The notes below the pieces were generated by a model, which saw only the letters and a program-made list of their open reading frames with translations, was not told the origin of the DNA and did no database searches. Shown here piece by piece: positions 52,335 through 61,817 of a stretch of 64,000 nt of DNA. Where the stretch lies: NCBI GenBank assembly GCA_025462885.1, contig JAOAPN010000013.1, positions 62,001 to 126,000 on the forward strand, given 5' to 3'. Made by a program: the position numbers and the translations under genes. Numbering within the stretch: the stretch's first letter is position 1; each line of letters starts with the position of its first letter. This DNA is from Acidobacteriaceae bacterium. GTDB lineage: Bacteria; Acidobacteriota; Terriglobia; Terriglobales; Acidobacteriaceae.

Positions 52335-53384
52335 TTACTTCCCTTCCGGAATCGTCCCTTCATACGTATCCCAATGCCCTGTCAGTTCATGCACCACCAC
52401 GCTCCCCGCGACCCAGCATCCCTCGAACGCGGTCGATGCAATATACGGTGATGTCACACTCTGCACCGCTGTCTTTCCCGGCCCCTGCATGGTGTAGTTC
52501 GAACCCACGCGCAGCACCATCAGCCGCTTCGAATCCACCCGCCCCATCCGCTCCAGCCGCAGCAATCCCTCTGCAATCGCCGAGTCCTCCATGTTCGCCA
52601 TCGCAAAGTTTCCCTTGCCCTTGGACCACAGTTTCACCCAGTCATTCGCATAGTCCGTCATCACCTTGCCGTGCCAGTACGAGTCCGATGTAAAGCTATC
52701 CCCGCGAATTACACCCGGCACCTTCGTCGCCTCAGGAAACCCGACCCACCGCTTGCGGTCCGCAGCCATCGCCGCATTGTCCGGCATCTTCATATCCTTC
52801 GTCAGCCCATACGCCCAACCCGCCAGCCCCGCATTCAGCGGATAGAGATTGTCCGTCATCGGATGTGCAGGCATCTCATTCGGAGCCTTCGCTCCAATCA
52901 CGAACAACCCATACGGCCATGCCGTCGGCTTCTCCGACGCATCCACTTGCCGGTTCACATCGTTCACGACGTAGTTCGCCCACGCCGCCGTTCCGATCGT
53001 TCCATCCTCAGGATCGACACCCGCGATCCCGCTGACCAGCCAGTAGGCATGGGTCAGATCGAAGCGCGGGTCCAGCCCCAGCGCCACGATTGAAGAACCC
53101 GCATTCGCAATCGTCATCCCCGTCAGCACAGCCAGCACATCGTGCGCGGCGTTCATCCGCAGCGGATGGACGCCCCCGGGAAAGGGCAGCGTCTCCGTCA
53201 ACTTCTCCCGCTCCACCCAGTACTGCAGCTCGCCGGGCTGGTCGCCGGTGTCCGCTCCCACCTCAAACGTTGTCACCACGACGACCTTGATCTTGATTGG
53301 CGCACCCGCACCCTGCGCCCAGCTCATCCCACAACCACCAGCCAAAATCATCAGCATCAGCAGACACTTCAACCCACGCACCAT
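52335..53384 (-). CDS. NUP-family (purine nucleoside permease-like) secreted protein
   Basis: 349 residues, signal peptide at about 1-24. The whole protein matches the PF06516 family, named after a Candida nucleoside permease: KVVVVTTFEVGADTGDQPGELQYW, VLTGMTIANAGSSIVALGL, YWLVSGIAGVDPEDGTIG and a late DSAIAEGLLRLERMG. No further membrane helices exist, and the VTG/GIAG strand pattern is that of nucleoside phosphorylases, so a periplasmic nucleoside-binding or cleaving protein is likelier than a permease. GGAGG five bases before ATG 53384. Lies 22 bases upstream of mnmE on the same strand. Confidence 0.85.
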   Translation of the reverse strand: MVRGLKCLLMLMILAGGCGMSWAQGAGAPIKIKVVVVTTFEVGADTGDQPGELQYWVEREKLTETLPFPGGVHPLRMNAAHDVLAVLTGMTIANAGSSIVALGLDPRFDLTHAYWLVSGIAGVDPEDGTIGTAAWANYVVNDVNRQVDASEKPTAWPYGLFVIGAKAPNEMPAHPMTDNLYPLNAGLAGWAYGLTKDMKMPDNAAMAADRKRWVGFPEATKVPGVIRGDSFTSDSYWHGKVMTDYANDWVKLWSKGKGNFAMANMEDSAIAEGLLRLERMGRVDSKRLMVLRVGSNYTMQGPGKTAVQSVTSPYIASTAFEGCWVAGSVVVHELTGHWDTYEGTIPEGK

Positions 53385-53459
53385 CACACCCTCCAGAGAA
53401 GTTCAGAATTATCGAAAGTCTCTCAAGGATATAAGACCCGGTGATATAAGACCCGGCTA

Positions 53460-54401
53460 CTACGACCGTGGAGGAGGCACCACCAGCGGAGCCTTAGGCG
53501 CTGGAGCAGCCCGCAGTCCCGCCAATATCTGCTGCTGAAAATCATTGGCCGCCCCAGGATTATTCGGCAGAAACAGGGTGCTCGATCCACCCCGCGTTCC
53601 GATATCCCGCAGCGTGTCGAAGTACTGCGTCAGCAGCACCAGCGCCATCACCTCTTCGCTGGTCGAACCCGGCACCGCTCCTTGAAAGTGCTCGATCGAA
53701 GCGCTCAGTCCGTCGATGATCGCCTGCCGTTCCGCCGCAATTCCCTTGCCCTGCAGCGCCTTGCTCTCCGCCTCGGCCTCCGCCTGCTTCACCTTCAGAA
53801 TCTTGTCGGCCTCACCCCGCGCCTGTGCCGCCACCTGCGCTCGTTGCGCCGCGTTGATATCGTTCATCGCCGCCTTCACCTTTACATCCGGAATGATGTC
53901 TGTCACCAGCGCCGTCAGAATGTTGAAGCCAAACCCCGACATGATCGTGTCCAGCTCCACCTTCACCGCCACCGAGATACCCGACTGCTGCTCGAACGTC
54001 TCATCCAGCGTCAACTTCGGCACATGCCCCAGGATCGAATTGAACACGAAGCTCTCAATCTGCTTCTGCGGACTCGACAGCTTGTAGAACGCGTCGTAGA
54101 TCTTCTCGTCCAGCACCTGGTACTGCACGCTCACCGGAATCTGGACAAACACGTTATCCCGCGTCTTCGTCTCCACCGAGAACTGCGCCTGCTTCACCTG
54201 CAGGTCCACCATAAACACCCGCTCCGCATAGGGAATAAGTACATGCAGCCCCGGCCTCACAATGCGGTTGAATTTGCCGAACCGCTCCACCACCCCGGCA
54301 CTCGCCGTCCGCACCGTAAACAACGTCTTCAACACCGTAACCACCGCCACAATCCCAAACACCACCAGCAGAAATACCAGCAAAGAATTCACCGTCTCCA
54401 T
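53460..54401 (-). CDS. SPFH/Band-7 membrane scaffold protein
   Basis: 313 residues. One N-terminal membrane helix (5-25, LLVFLLVVFGIVAVVTVLKTLF), then the SPFH domain (GVVERFGKFNRIVRPGLHVLIPY, VDLQVKQAQFSVETKTRDNVFVQIPVSVQYQV) and a coiled coil (ARGEADKILKVKQAEAEAES), ending in a Pro-rich tail. Close to plant HIR and bacterial QmcA-like proteins that organise membrane domains or hold proteases. No NfeD or protease gene is next to it. ATG 54401 has GCGAGGTG at suitable distance; ATGs at 54407 and 54431 are alternatives. Confidence 0.9.
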   Translation of the reverse strand: METVNSLLVFLLVVFGIVAVVTVLKTLFTVRTASAGVVERFGKFNRIVRPGLHVLIPYAERVFMVDLQVKQAQFSVETKTRDNVFVQIPVSVQYQVLDEKIYDAFYKLSSPQKQIESFVFNSILGHVPKLTLDETFEQQSGISVAVKVELDTIMSGFGFNILTALVTDIIPDVKVKAAMNDINAAQRAQVAAQARGEADKILKVKQAEAEAESKALQGKGIAAERQAIIDGLSASIEHFQGAVPGSTSEEVMALVLLTQYFDTLRDIGTRGGSSTLFLPNNPGAANDFQQQILAGLRAAPAPKAPLVVPPPRS

Positions 54402-54490
54402 AAACATCACCTCGCAGCGAGAATACAGCACACCCTCCGCACACAGCCAAGGCCTGCGAAAGCAGGCGCGCTCGCGTAGCCGTCAGATAA

Positions 54491-54654
54491 GTCTCGTCTT
54501 ACCCGACGCAACCGTCACCCCGCGAACGTACACACCCGTCCCAGCAAACAAGTCTCGCTCTGCCCCGACACGATAGTCTTCACGCGGAAGGCAAGCATCT
54601 AGGCGCGCCAGACACGCCTCGCTCTACCCCGACACAACAATCACCCCACGGAAT
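54491..54654. repeat. Imperfect tandem triplet of about 62 bp
   Basis: Three degenerate copies start near 54491, 54552 and 54615, each with TCTCG(T/C)CT, (A/G)CCCGACRC and CACSCSRCGGAA. The period is 61-63 bases. Function unknown. Confidence 0.65.
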
Positions 54655-54674
54655 GGCACACCTTCAGGTGTGCC
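54655..54674. repeat. Solo hairpin of the composite repeat family
   Basis: GGCACACC-TTCA-GGTGTGCC, then AGAAAAAAG. Identical arms to those of copy 1 and copy 3 of the composite repeat. Probably a terminator-like hairpin between the SPFH and TetR genes. Confidence 0.75.
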
Positions 54675-54755
54675 AGAAAAAAGCCTCGCCTAAGGCCCGC
54701 TCTTATGTGTAGAGCGGCAAGTATTGACTTCGAAGAAGCCCATGAATTGACCGCT

Positions 54756-55346
54756 CTAAGCAGACGGTGAAAGCAACGTAGAGAACAAAACCTTCTTGAA
54801 TCGCTCCGTGGGCACAAGGCTACGCTGCGCCTTCGCCAATAAAAGCGAGCCCTCAAACGAAGCGTGAATAAACACCGCGAGATCCCCACACTTCGTCTTG
54901 GCAGGCAGCTCTCTAGCCTTGACCGCCGCGCGCAGACAGTAGGCGATATTACGTTGCTGCTCGGAGAAGATCTCCGCGAGCCGCGCCTGAATTGTATCGA
55001 TCTCCGCGTTCGCTTCCGCTCCAAAATTACCCAGCAGGCAGCCATTCCACTGGTTGTTTTGATTGAGTGAATTCACACCCGTCTCCGCCCACATCCGCAA
55101 ACGCTTCAGCGGCGGAAGCGCATCGTTGAGCAACGTTTCGGCCATCAATTTCTGAATCGGCTCATAGAACAGCTCAAGGATCTCAAGCCCAAAGGCTTCC
55201 TTGGTAGCAAAGTGATTTGTGAAAGAGCCCTGCGGAACACCAGCTGCCTGAATAATGTCGCGTACGCTCGATGCCGAATAGCCCCGTTCATGCACCACGC
55301 GGAGACCTTCCTGCAGAATCTTCGTCTTGTGAGTCGGTTTGCGCAT
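54756..55346 (-). CDS. TetR/AcrR family transcriptional regulator
   Basis: 196 residues from ATG 55346. HTH at about 8-50 (KTKILQEGLRVVHERGYSA, VRDIIQAAGVPQGSFTNHFATKEAF). The C-terminal domain (WNGCLLGNFGAEANAEI, FEGSLLLAKAQRS) is of the AcuR/YcdC-like group, which often controls reductases and hydrolases. Divergent from the alpha/beta hydrolase gene, 256 bases apart; its operator is not obvious. The frame is open to 55448 but the conserved start is at 55346. Confidence 0.85.
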   Translation of the reverse strand: MRKPTHKTKILQEGLRVVHERGYSASSVRDIIQAAGVPQGSFTNHFATKEAFGLEILELFYEPIQKLMAETLLNDALPPLKRLRMWAETGVNSLNQNNQWNGCLLGNFGAEANAEIDTIQARLAEIFSEQQRNIAYCLRAAVKARELPAKTKCGDLAVFIHASFEGSLLLAKAQRSLVPTERFKKVLFSTLLSPSA

Positions 55347-55602
55347 AAGAATCACTCTGTCCGTCCGTAGTATCAGGTCCTTTGCGTTGGATGCCGCCAG
55401 CGGTCGGAATGACTCTGAACCACGAAGCCACGCGAGATCGAGCTCCACAACGCCCCATCAGCTTACCGCCAAAGATAAATCTGGAAAGTTCTGAGTCGAA
55501 GAGCTCCTGCTGGAATCAATACGGGTGTACATATTTTACCGTACCTGGCTTGTTTCACGAGCACCGGTACGTAGCTCTTGAATCCAGAAAGTGAACCACC
55601 CC

Positions 55603-56577
55603 ATGCTTCGACGCCGATTCTTGAAAACCGCTGCAGCCGTTGCCGTCAGCGGAGAGTGGCTGGACTCCTTCGCGACCGCTCAGCCCAAATCCTCAACGCC
55701 CCACAACCAGAAATCTTCAAGGAAAACCGACATGAGCAACTACACCCATCACACCGCACCTACCCAGTTCGTCGAAGCCAACGGAATCCGCTTTGCCTAC
55801 CGCCGTTTCGGAAAGAAAGAAGGAGTGCCCCTGGTCTTCAACCCGCACATCCTCGGAAACATGGATAGCTGGGATCCCGCGATCACGGACGGCCTTGCCC
55901 AGCACCGCGAAGTCATCCTGTTCGACAATGCCGGCGTCTCAAACTCAAGCGGCGAGGTCCCCCACACCTTTGCCGAGATGGCAACAAATGCAGGAATCTT
56001 CATCGACGCCCTCGGCCTTAAGCAGGTAGACATCCTCGGCTTCTCCATCGGCTCGATGATCGCGCAGAACATCGCGCTCCAGCGTCCGGACCTCGTCCGC
56101 AAGCTCGTCATCGTAGGCAGCGGCCCTCGCAATGGAGACGCCATTCCGCTCACGCCGGAGTCGCAGATCCTCTTTACCAACAAGTACGGCAACCTCGATG
56201 ACTTCTGGATCGACGGCTTCTTTACCCCATCCGCCGCCAGCCAGGCCGCTGCCAAAGCATTCCTGAAACGCAGAGATGCACGCGTGGACAATCGCGATAT
56301 TCCTATCAATGAAAAGGTCCAGTCGGCTCAGTTCGCCGCACTGCAGGAGTGGGGCAAGCCTGTCGGCGAGCGCTTCGCCTATCTCAAGGACATCAAGATG
56401 CCCGTCCTGATCGTTGGCGGAACCTCGGACGTCATCTTCTACACCATCAACTCGTTCTACCTCCAGCAGAATCTGCCGAATGCTCAGTTGATCCTCTACC
56501 CCGACTCTGCACACGGAATGCTGTTTCAGTATCCCGAGTTGTTCGTCGAGCACACCGAGATCTTCCTGCGCGGATAA
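55603..56577 (+). CDS. Alpha/beta hydrolase with Tat-like signal
   Basis: 324 residues. N-terminal Tat-like signal (MLRRRFLKTAAAVAVSGEWL), then a polar linker and the hydrolase fold: RFGKKEGVPLVFNPHILGNM, nucleophile in GFSIGS, acid in VGGTSDVIF, late DSAHG His. The linker contains MSNYTHH, an internal ATG (55732) that would give a cytosolic form. Divergent from a TetR gene, probably controlled by it. A GTG at 55591 is an alternative start. Confidence 0.82.
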   Translation: MLRRRFLKTAAAVAVSGEWLDSFATAQPKSSTPHNQKSSRKTDMSNYTHHTAPTQFVEANGIRFAYRRFGKKEGVPLVFNPHILGNMDSWDPAITDGLAQHREVILFDNAGVSNSSGEVPHTFAEMATNAGIFIDALGLKQVDILGFSIGSMIAQNIALQRPDLVRKLVIVGSGPRNGDAIPLTPESQILFTNKYGNLDDFWIDGFFTPSAASQAAAKAFLKRRDARVDNRDIPINEKVQSAQFAALQEWGKPVGERFAYLKDIKMPVLIVGGTSDVIFYTINSFYLQQNLPNAQLILYPDSAHGMLFQYPELFVEHTEIFLRG

Positions 56578-56682
56578 ATCAGAAACTACGGAAGTAGGTC
56601 TAGCTATTGTTAGACCCACTTCAATACTATGAAGCTCGAAAAGTTTTACTAGTGCCTTGAGTCTAAAGTTCGTTCCATAAAC

Positions 56683-56845
56683 TCAGGGCCAACGGCCCGT
56701 CACATACCAGCCTAGGCCGAAGGCTAGGTCAGATAAATCGCATAAACAGAGGGCTGAAAGCCCGGCCCATAATTCCTTCAATAACTTCAGGCTCAGAACA
56801 CCAGGCGAAGATGTAACCCCGGTATAGGTCGATATCGCCTAAGAT
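56683..56845. repeat. Hairpin-rich repeat block with composite-repeat right end
   Basis: Contains GGGCC-AAC-GGCCC, CCTAGGCCGAAGGCTAGG and GGGCTGAAAGCCC hairpins that are not part of the main family, then GGCGAAGATGTAACCCC with GGTATAGGTCGATATCGCC at the end, which is the right-end sequence of the composite element. So it is a relative with another interior. Confidence 0.6.
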
Positions 56846-56918
56846 CGCGCGAGCTACCGTAAGATCGTTCTAAGCGCCGGATAAGTCAGTCAAACTTCAT
56901 AAGTAAGTCGTGGTGAAG

Positions 56919-57377
56919 ATGAATATAAAGACATGGGAACTAATCAGTATCGTCCTCTCAGCATTCGTCGCGGAAATGTTCCACGGACCATGGATTGCAC
57001 TAAGCAGGTCCATGAAGACCTTCCCTCCGGACATCTTTCTCGCCCTCGTGGATCGAATGAACCGCAACATGGCTCCCGTCATGACGGTCCTGATGCCAGC
57101 GACCTTACTCTCCGTCATCCCAGTCCTGCTCCTGTCCTGGCACGGGTATCCAAAGACCTTCTATCTCAACCTCGCAGCACTGGTCTTATTTATCGTCGCT
57201 TTGATTGTGACAGTTTTAGTTGAAGTTCCAATCGTCGAGCAGATCGTGACATGGAAGGTCTCTTCACTTCCGTCTAACTGGCAGCAGCTTCGCGATCGCT
57301 GGACAAAGTTCCACGTCATCCGTGTAGCCACCGGCCTCGCCAGTCTTATTCTGCTCGTGATCGCAGCTATCTTCTAG
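56919..57377 (+). CDS. DUF1772-like integral membrane protein
   Basis: 152 residues with four likely membrane helices (about 7-24, 53-73, 84-104 and 131-150). The conserved start WELISIVLSAFVAEMFHGPW and later NMAPVMTVLMPATLLS, and HVIRVATGLASLI, are typical of DUF1772-like proteins. Some relatives are anthrone oxygenases. ATG 56919 is chosen; no strong ribosome site is visible. Its TAG stop is the first triplet of a repeat element. Function unknown. Confidence 0.75.
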   Translation: MNIKTWELISIVLSAFVAEMFHGPWIALSRSMKTFPPDIFLALVDRMNRNMAPVMTVLMPATLLSVIPVLLLSWHGYPKTFYLNLAALVLFIVALIVTVLVEVPIVEQIVTWKVSSLPSNWQQLRDRWTKFHVIRVATGLASLILLVIAAIF

Positions 57378-57475
57378 GCAGAATCGACATATACCGGCGT
57401 CGCATCTTCGCCGGGGTGGTTGAATTCGGAGGATATTTGGAAGGGCACGGCTTCCAGCCGTGCCGAAAGAAGCGT
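57375..57475. repeat. Composite hairpin repeat (copy 4, right half, inverted)
   Basis: TAGGCAGAATCGACATATACCGG starts on the DUF1772 stop codon; CATCTTCGCCGGGGTGGTT, GAATTCGGAGGATATTTGG and the hairpin GGCACGGC/GCCGTGCC (57444-57464) are the inverted right end of copy 1, ending GAAAGAAGCG. The left half and the central hairpin are missing. Confidence 0.8.
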
Positions 57476-57583
57476 CTCTTCTATCCTTGCTATAGATGTT
57501 CAAAGTAGAAGCAGAGAAGACGTTAGCATTTCGCTTAGAGCCGGGAAGCTTCTATAACTATGACTCGAAGAAACAAACAGCCA

Positions 57584-57626
57584 GTGACGCGAGGGTGTTC
57601 TATCGAACAGAATACCCTCGCGTCAC
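57584..57626 (-). terminator. Long hairpin terminator of the aldo/keto reductase gene
   Basis: GTGACGCGAGGGT (57584-57596) pairs perfectly over 13 bp with ACCCTCGCGTCAC (57614-57626) around a 17-base loop. It directly follows the stop codon at 57628-57630 on the minus strand; the T-rich tail (TGTTTGTTTC) is weak. Confidence 0.65.
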
Positions 57627-57627
57627 G

Positions 57628-58626
<999 letters not shown>

Positions 58627-58672
58627 TCAACTCCTCTAGTACGTTTCGTTGGGTAGATTGAGCAGCATTGCT

Positions 58673-59680
58673 CTATTGGGTTGCTTTCGATCCGTGTGTT
58701 TCGCGCCACGCTCCAGGAGGCATTCCCTCCCAACCGCGAAATGCGCGAACAAAGGAGTTCGAATCTTCATAGCCAAGCAGGAAGGCAGCTTCGTTCAGTT
58801 CGAGTATCGAATTGCTGAGGTAATACCGGGCCATCTGACGCCGGGCTTCATCGAGAACGCGTTGGAAACTCGTTCCCGACTCTTGCAGCCGTCGCTGGAG
58901 AGTTCGTGGACTCATGTACAGATCGTGAGAGATGTTCTCGATGTTAGGCCGATGCCCCGTCAACTTCTGCTGGATGGCGTGCCGAACCTGCTCTGTAAAG
59001 TCTTCTTTTGCCTGGGACTGCTTTAGTTCATGGTTCAACTGCGGCGCCAGCATATCGAGCAGTTCCGCGTTGCGCGTAACAAACGGACACATCGCATCGC
59101 CGGCTCGAAACACAATGGCATTCTGGGGTGCTCCGGTCACGACCGCGCAGCCGAAATGACGCTCTATCACCTTGGCATACGAACGGGACTGCACATACTC
59201 CACTCGCAGCGGCGAGATACGTGTTCCACTTCCATGGCGGGCGATGGTCTGCATCCAGGCAAAACAATAGTCGGTCAAGGCCGCAGGCTCATGCTCCACG
59301 GCGAGCAACCAGCGGAAACGGATACTCCATTCCTCCGCATCGAAGTGCCCCACCATCTCCTCAGGACAGGTGAGCTGCTTATAGCGGGCCAGGTGCTCTA
59401 CCGCAGATCCAAGGTTCTCCGTCGAGAGCGCAGCAATGCCGCTGGGATGAAACCGCTCTGTCTTTGTCTCGGTTCCCAACTTCAGCCCGATCGCTGGATC
59501 TTTGCTAACCTCCCCAATCGCACGCCAGAACGCAAACAGCTCATCGGTGCTCACCAGAATTCGTGTCTGCTGGAAGAGATCTTGCGCGAGACCTGCGCGG
59601 CGGAGGATCCCCGCTACTGGAACCTCCAACTCCTCCAACTTGAGAGCCAGTCGACCTGCGATTCGGAAGTGCTTTTTCAT
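58673..59680 (-). CDS. AraC family transcriptional regulator (arabinose-binding-like N-terminal domain)
   Basis: 335 residues. N-terminal domain of the OruR/ArgR-like group (PVAGILRRAGLAQDLF, DELFAFWRAIGEVSKDPAIGLKLG) and a C-terminal AraC HTH pair: NIENISHDLYMSPRTLQRRLQ and LNEAAFLLGYEDSNSFVRAF at about 255-330. It probably regulates the adjacent aldo/keto reductase gene. ATG 59680 has GGAAAGG eight bases before it; the frame is open to 59749. Ligand unknown. Confidence 0.9.
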   Translation of the reverse strand: MKKHFRIAGRLALKLEELEVPVAGILRRAGLAQDLFQQTRILVSTDELFAFWRAIGEVSKDPAIGLKLGTETKTERFHPSGIAALSTENLGSAVEHLARYKQLTCPEEMVGHFDAEEWSIRFRWLLAVEHEPAALTDYCFAWMQTIARHGSGTRISPLRVEYVQSRSYAKVIERHFGCAVVTGAPQNAIVFRAGDAMCPFVTRNAELLDMLAPQLNHELKQSQAKEDFTEQVRHAIQQKLTGHRPNIENISHDLYMSPRTLQRRLQESGTSFQRVLDEARRQMARYYLSNSILELNEAAFLLGYEDSNSFVRAFRGWEGMPPGAWRETHGSKATQ

Positions 59681-60025
59681 CAGATCGGCCTTTCCTTTTC
59701 TTTTAAGGATCGCTGCGGGAGCACCCTTGCAGCGGCTCAGCTTCATCAACCGCCCATCTCAACCTTAGATGTCGGGAGCCAGGTGCTCTATTCAGATCGC
59801 GCCAATGTATATGCGAAACACGCCACTCTTGACCAGTCAGGTATTCAAGAGTCCGAGAGCCAAACGAACGAAGGGTTTGACGTCCCCTGAGGCGCTGTCA
59901 GAGTCCATCTGAGAAATAGCATCCGTGCGAAGATCCCGCATGCATCACATCGCAGAACAGCACTCCCCGCACCCACCCAGCGCGAAAAATACTCCACCCA
60001 TCCACTCACAACTCACACCTGTCCT
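59681..60025. other. Intergenic region upstream of the AraC gene
   Basis: 345 bases. The minus strand probably holds the AraC promoter. I see no gene, hairpin or repeat here. Confidence 0.4.
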
Positions 60026-60244
60026 TCAACTATCTTTCCGGTACAACAAATTCTTCATCGCCGCCCGACGCTCTTCATTCATCGCCTTGCGCTCGCTTGC
60101 GTCAATCGTATCCTTGCCACTCGCAGCATTCGCCTCCGCTTCAGCCTCCGTACACTCCAGGCAACGGTTTGCGAAGCCCGGCTTATCCGGCCTCAGTTCG
60201 AACTCTTCCGAACACACCACACATACTTTGATAGGGAAACCCAT
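60026..60244 (-). CDS. Small zinc-ribbon-like protein
   Basis: 72 residues from ATG 60244 (GGAGGG before it). Cysteine pairs VCVVCSEEFELRP and RCLECTEAE (about 8-11 and 30-33) form a Cys4 zinc site, followed by a charged helix (EAEAEANAAS ... SERKAMNEERRAAMKNLLY). Divergent from the DUF2461 gene with 34 bases between the starts. Function unknown. Too short for many gene finders. Confidence 0.75.
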   Translation of the reverse strand: MGFPIKVCVVCSEEFELRPDKPGFANRCLECTEAEAEANAASGKDTIDASERKAMNEERRAAMKNLLYRKDS

Positions 60245-60278
60245 AGTCCCTCCATGATACGACGCTAGGATAGTACTC

Positions 60279-60974
60279 ATGGCCGCACCGCACTTCAAAC
60301 CCGAAGCCCTCAAATTCCTCCGCTCGCTCAAGCGCAACAACGACCGCGAGTGGTTCGAGCCCCGCAAGCCCACCTACGAGCAGGAGCTGAAAGCGCCCCT
60401 CCTCGCCGTCGTCGCCGCCATCAACGAGGCGATGCTCGACTTCGCCCCGCATAACGTCCGTCCGCCCCAGAAGGCGGCCATGCGCATCTACCGCGACGTC
60501 CGCTTCAGTCCCAACAAGAGTCCCTACAAGACCCAGGTCGCCGCCTGGTGGTCCCGCGACGGCCTAGAAAAGACCTCCGGCGGAGGCTTCTACTTCAGCG
60601 TCAGCGCCACTGAGCTCGTCGTCGCCGCCGGCGTCTACATGCCCGAGCGCGAACAACTCCTCGCCATCCGCCGCTACCTGCTCGAACACCACGTGGAACT
60701 CCGTGCCCTCCTCAGCGGCAAGAAATTAAAATCCAAGCTCACCGAATTCGAAGGCCACCGCCTCACCCGCGCCCCCAAAGGCTTCTCGCCCGAAGACCCC
60801 GCCATCGACCTCCTGCTCTGCCGTCAGTGGGGTGTCTCGGCCACCCTTCCCGCCGAAATCGCTACAACGCCAGCTCTCATAAAAGAGGTAGTCGACCGCT
60901 TTCGCCTCTCCGCACCCATCGTCGAACTGCTCAATCGGCCCCTGCTTGACAAGCCCAGAAAGCCTCTTTTCTAG
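60279..60974 (+). CDS. DUF2461 (TIGR02453) family protein
   Basis: 231 residues. Family motifs: FKPEALKFLRSLKRNNDREWFEPRKP at the start, then RIYRDVRFSPNKSPYKT and GGGFYFSVSATELVVAAGVYMPE at about 65-120. Cytosolic; the family has no known function, although conserved charged residues suggest an enzyme. Start ATG 60279 matches the family N-terminus. Divergent from the small zinc-ribbon gene. Confidence 0.9.
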   Translation: MAAPHFKPEALKFLRSLKRNNDREWFEPRKPTYEQELKAPLLAVVAAINEAMLDFAPHNVRPPQKAAMRIYRDVRFSPNKSPYKTQVAAWWSRDGLEKTSGGGFYFSVSATELVVAAGVYMPEREQLLAIRRYLLEHHVELRALLSGKKLKSKLTEFEGHRLTRAPKGFSPEDPAIDLLLCRQWGVSATLPAEIATTPALIKEVVDRFRLSAPIVELLNRPLLDKPRKPLF

Positions 60975-61212
60975 GCCTCCAAACCCTCAAAAACACCCAA
61001 AATGAACCAAAACCCGAACAAAACCGAAGAAAATAGCAAAATACCTGTGGAAACCCTTCAAATACCGTTGACAAAGCGCTGGGAAAGGTTGAACGTGGAT
61101 TGCGGTACAGTCTCCGCACCCGCATGAACATTGGGGATTTCGCTAATGCAGAATCACCCGCGGCGCGAAGAACAAGCCGCAACATATCTTGAACGTATGA
61201 AGGAGTAACACA

Positions 61213-61509
61213 ATGGCAAAGGGAATGACAAAGACCGCGCTCGTCCGCGCACTGGCCGAGAAGCTCGAGCTCACCAACAAGCAGACCGCAGCCTTCCTCG
61301 AACTGCTGGCAGAGACCGCAGTCAAGGAGACCAAGAAGAACGGCGAGTTCACCATCCCGGGCATCGGCAAGCTCGTAAAGGCTGAGCGCAAGGCCCGCCT
61401 CGGTCGCAACCCCCAGACCGGCGAGACCATCAAGATCAAGGCCAAGACCGTGGTCAAGTTCCGCGTAGCCAAGGTCGCGAAGGACACCATCGCACCCGTA
61501 AAGAAGTAA
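61213..61509 (+). CDS. HU-family DNA-binding protein
   Basis: 98 residues, nucleoid-associated dimer that bends DNA. Motifs: MTKTALVRALAEKLELTNKQ, LLAETAVKETKKNGEFTIPGIGKLVKAERKAR, GRNPQTGETIKIKAKTVVKFR with the GRNPxTG arm, and a basic tail ending PVKK. AAGGAG precedes ATG 61213. Two closely spaced hairpins and a Rho-independent terminator follow it. Confidence 0.96.
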   Translation: MAKGMTKTALVRALAEKLELTNKQTAAFLELLAETAVKETKKNGEFTIPGIGKLVKAERKARLGRNPQTGETIKIKAKTVVKFRVAKVAKDTIAPVKK

Positions 61510-61644
61510 GCACTCCCGCCGCGGCCCCAAGAGCACCTAGCTCCCAAAGCCGCGGCAAGCAGCCCTCCCCACCCTGTGAACGGCCACACGCCCGCACGTC
61601 TAAGCGTTCAACCGCAAACGCAAAGCACCGCCATAAAATCCAGG

Positions 61645-61680
61645 CCCGCTGTCCGGCAATCGCCGTGCAGCGGGTTTTTT
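61645..61680 (+). terminator. Rho-independent terminator after the HU gene
   Basis: CCCGCTG (61645-61651) pairs with CAGCGGG (61668-61674), followed by TTTTTT. An inner hairpin (CGGCAATCGCCG) sits in the loop. Confidence 0.88.
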
Positions 61681-61817
61681 ATTGCCTAACTGGAGGCGTT
61701 AGTCCCGGTGCGACATTTGTGTAATCATCCAGTCCATTTGCGCCGTCTACGCATGTGGACCGCAAGCTCCTCAGAACGCGAAACAGAGGGCTAAATTTTC
61801 CCCTTCGGAGATATTGG

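Noticed and set aside
61068-61111. TTGACA and TACAGT before the HU gene as a sigma-70 promoter
   Set aside because: The spacer is 32 bases, far from 17; no better -35/-10 pair was found, so no promoter is claimed.
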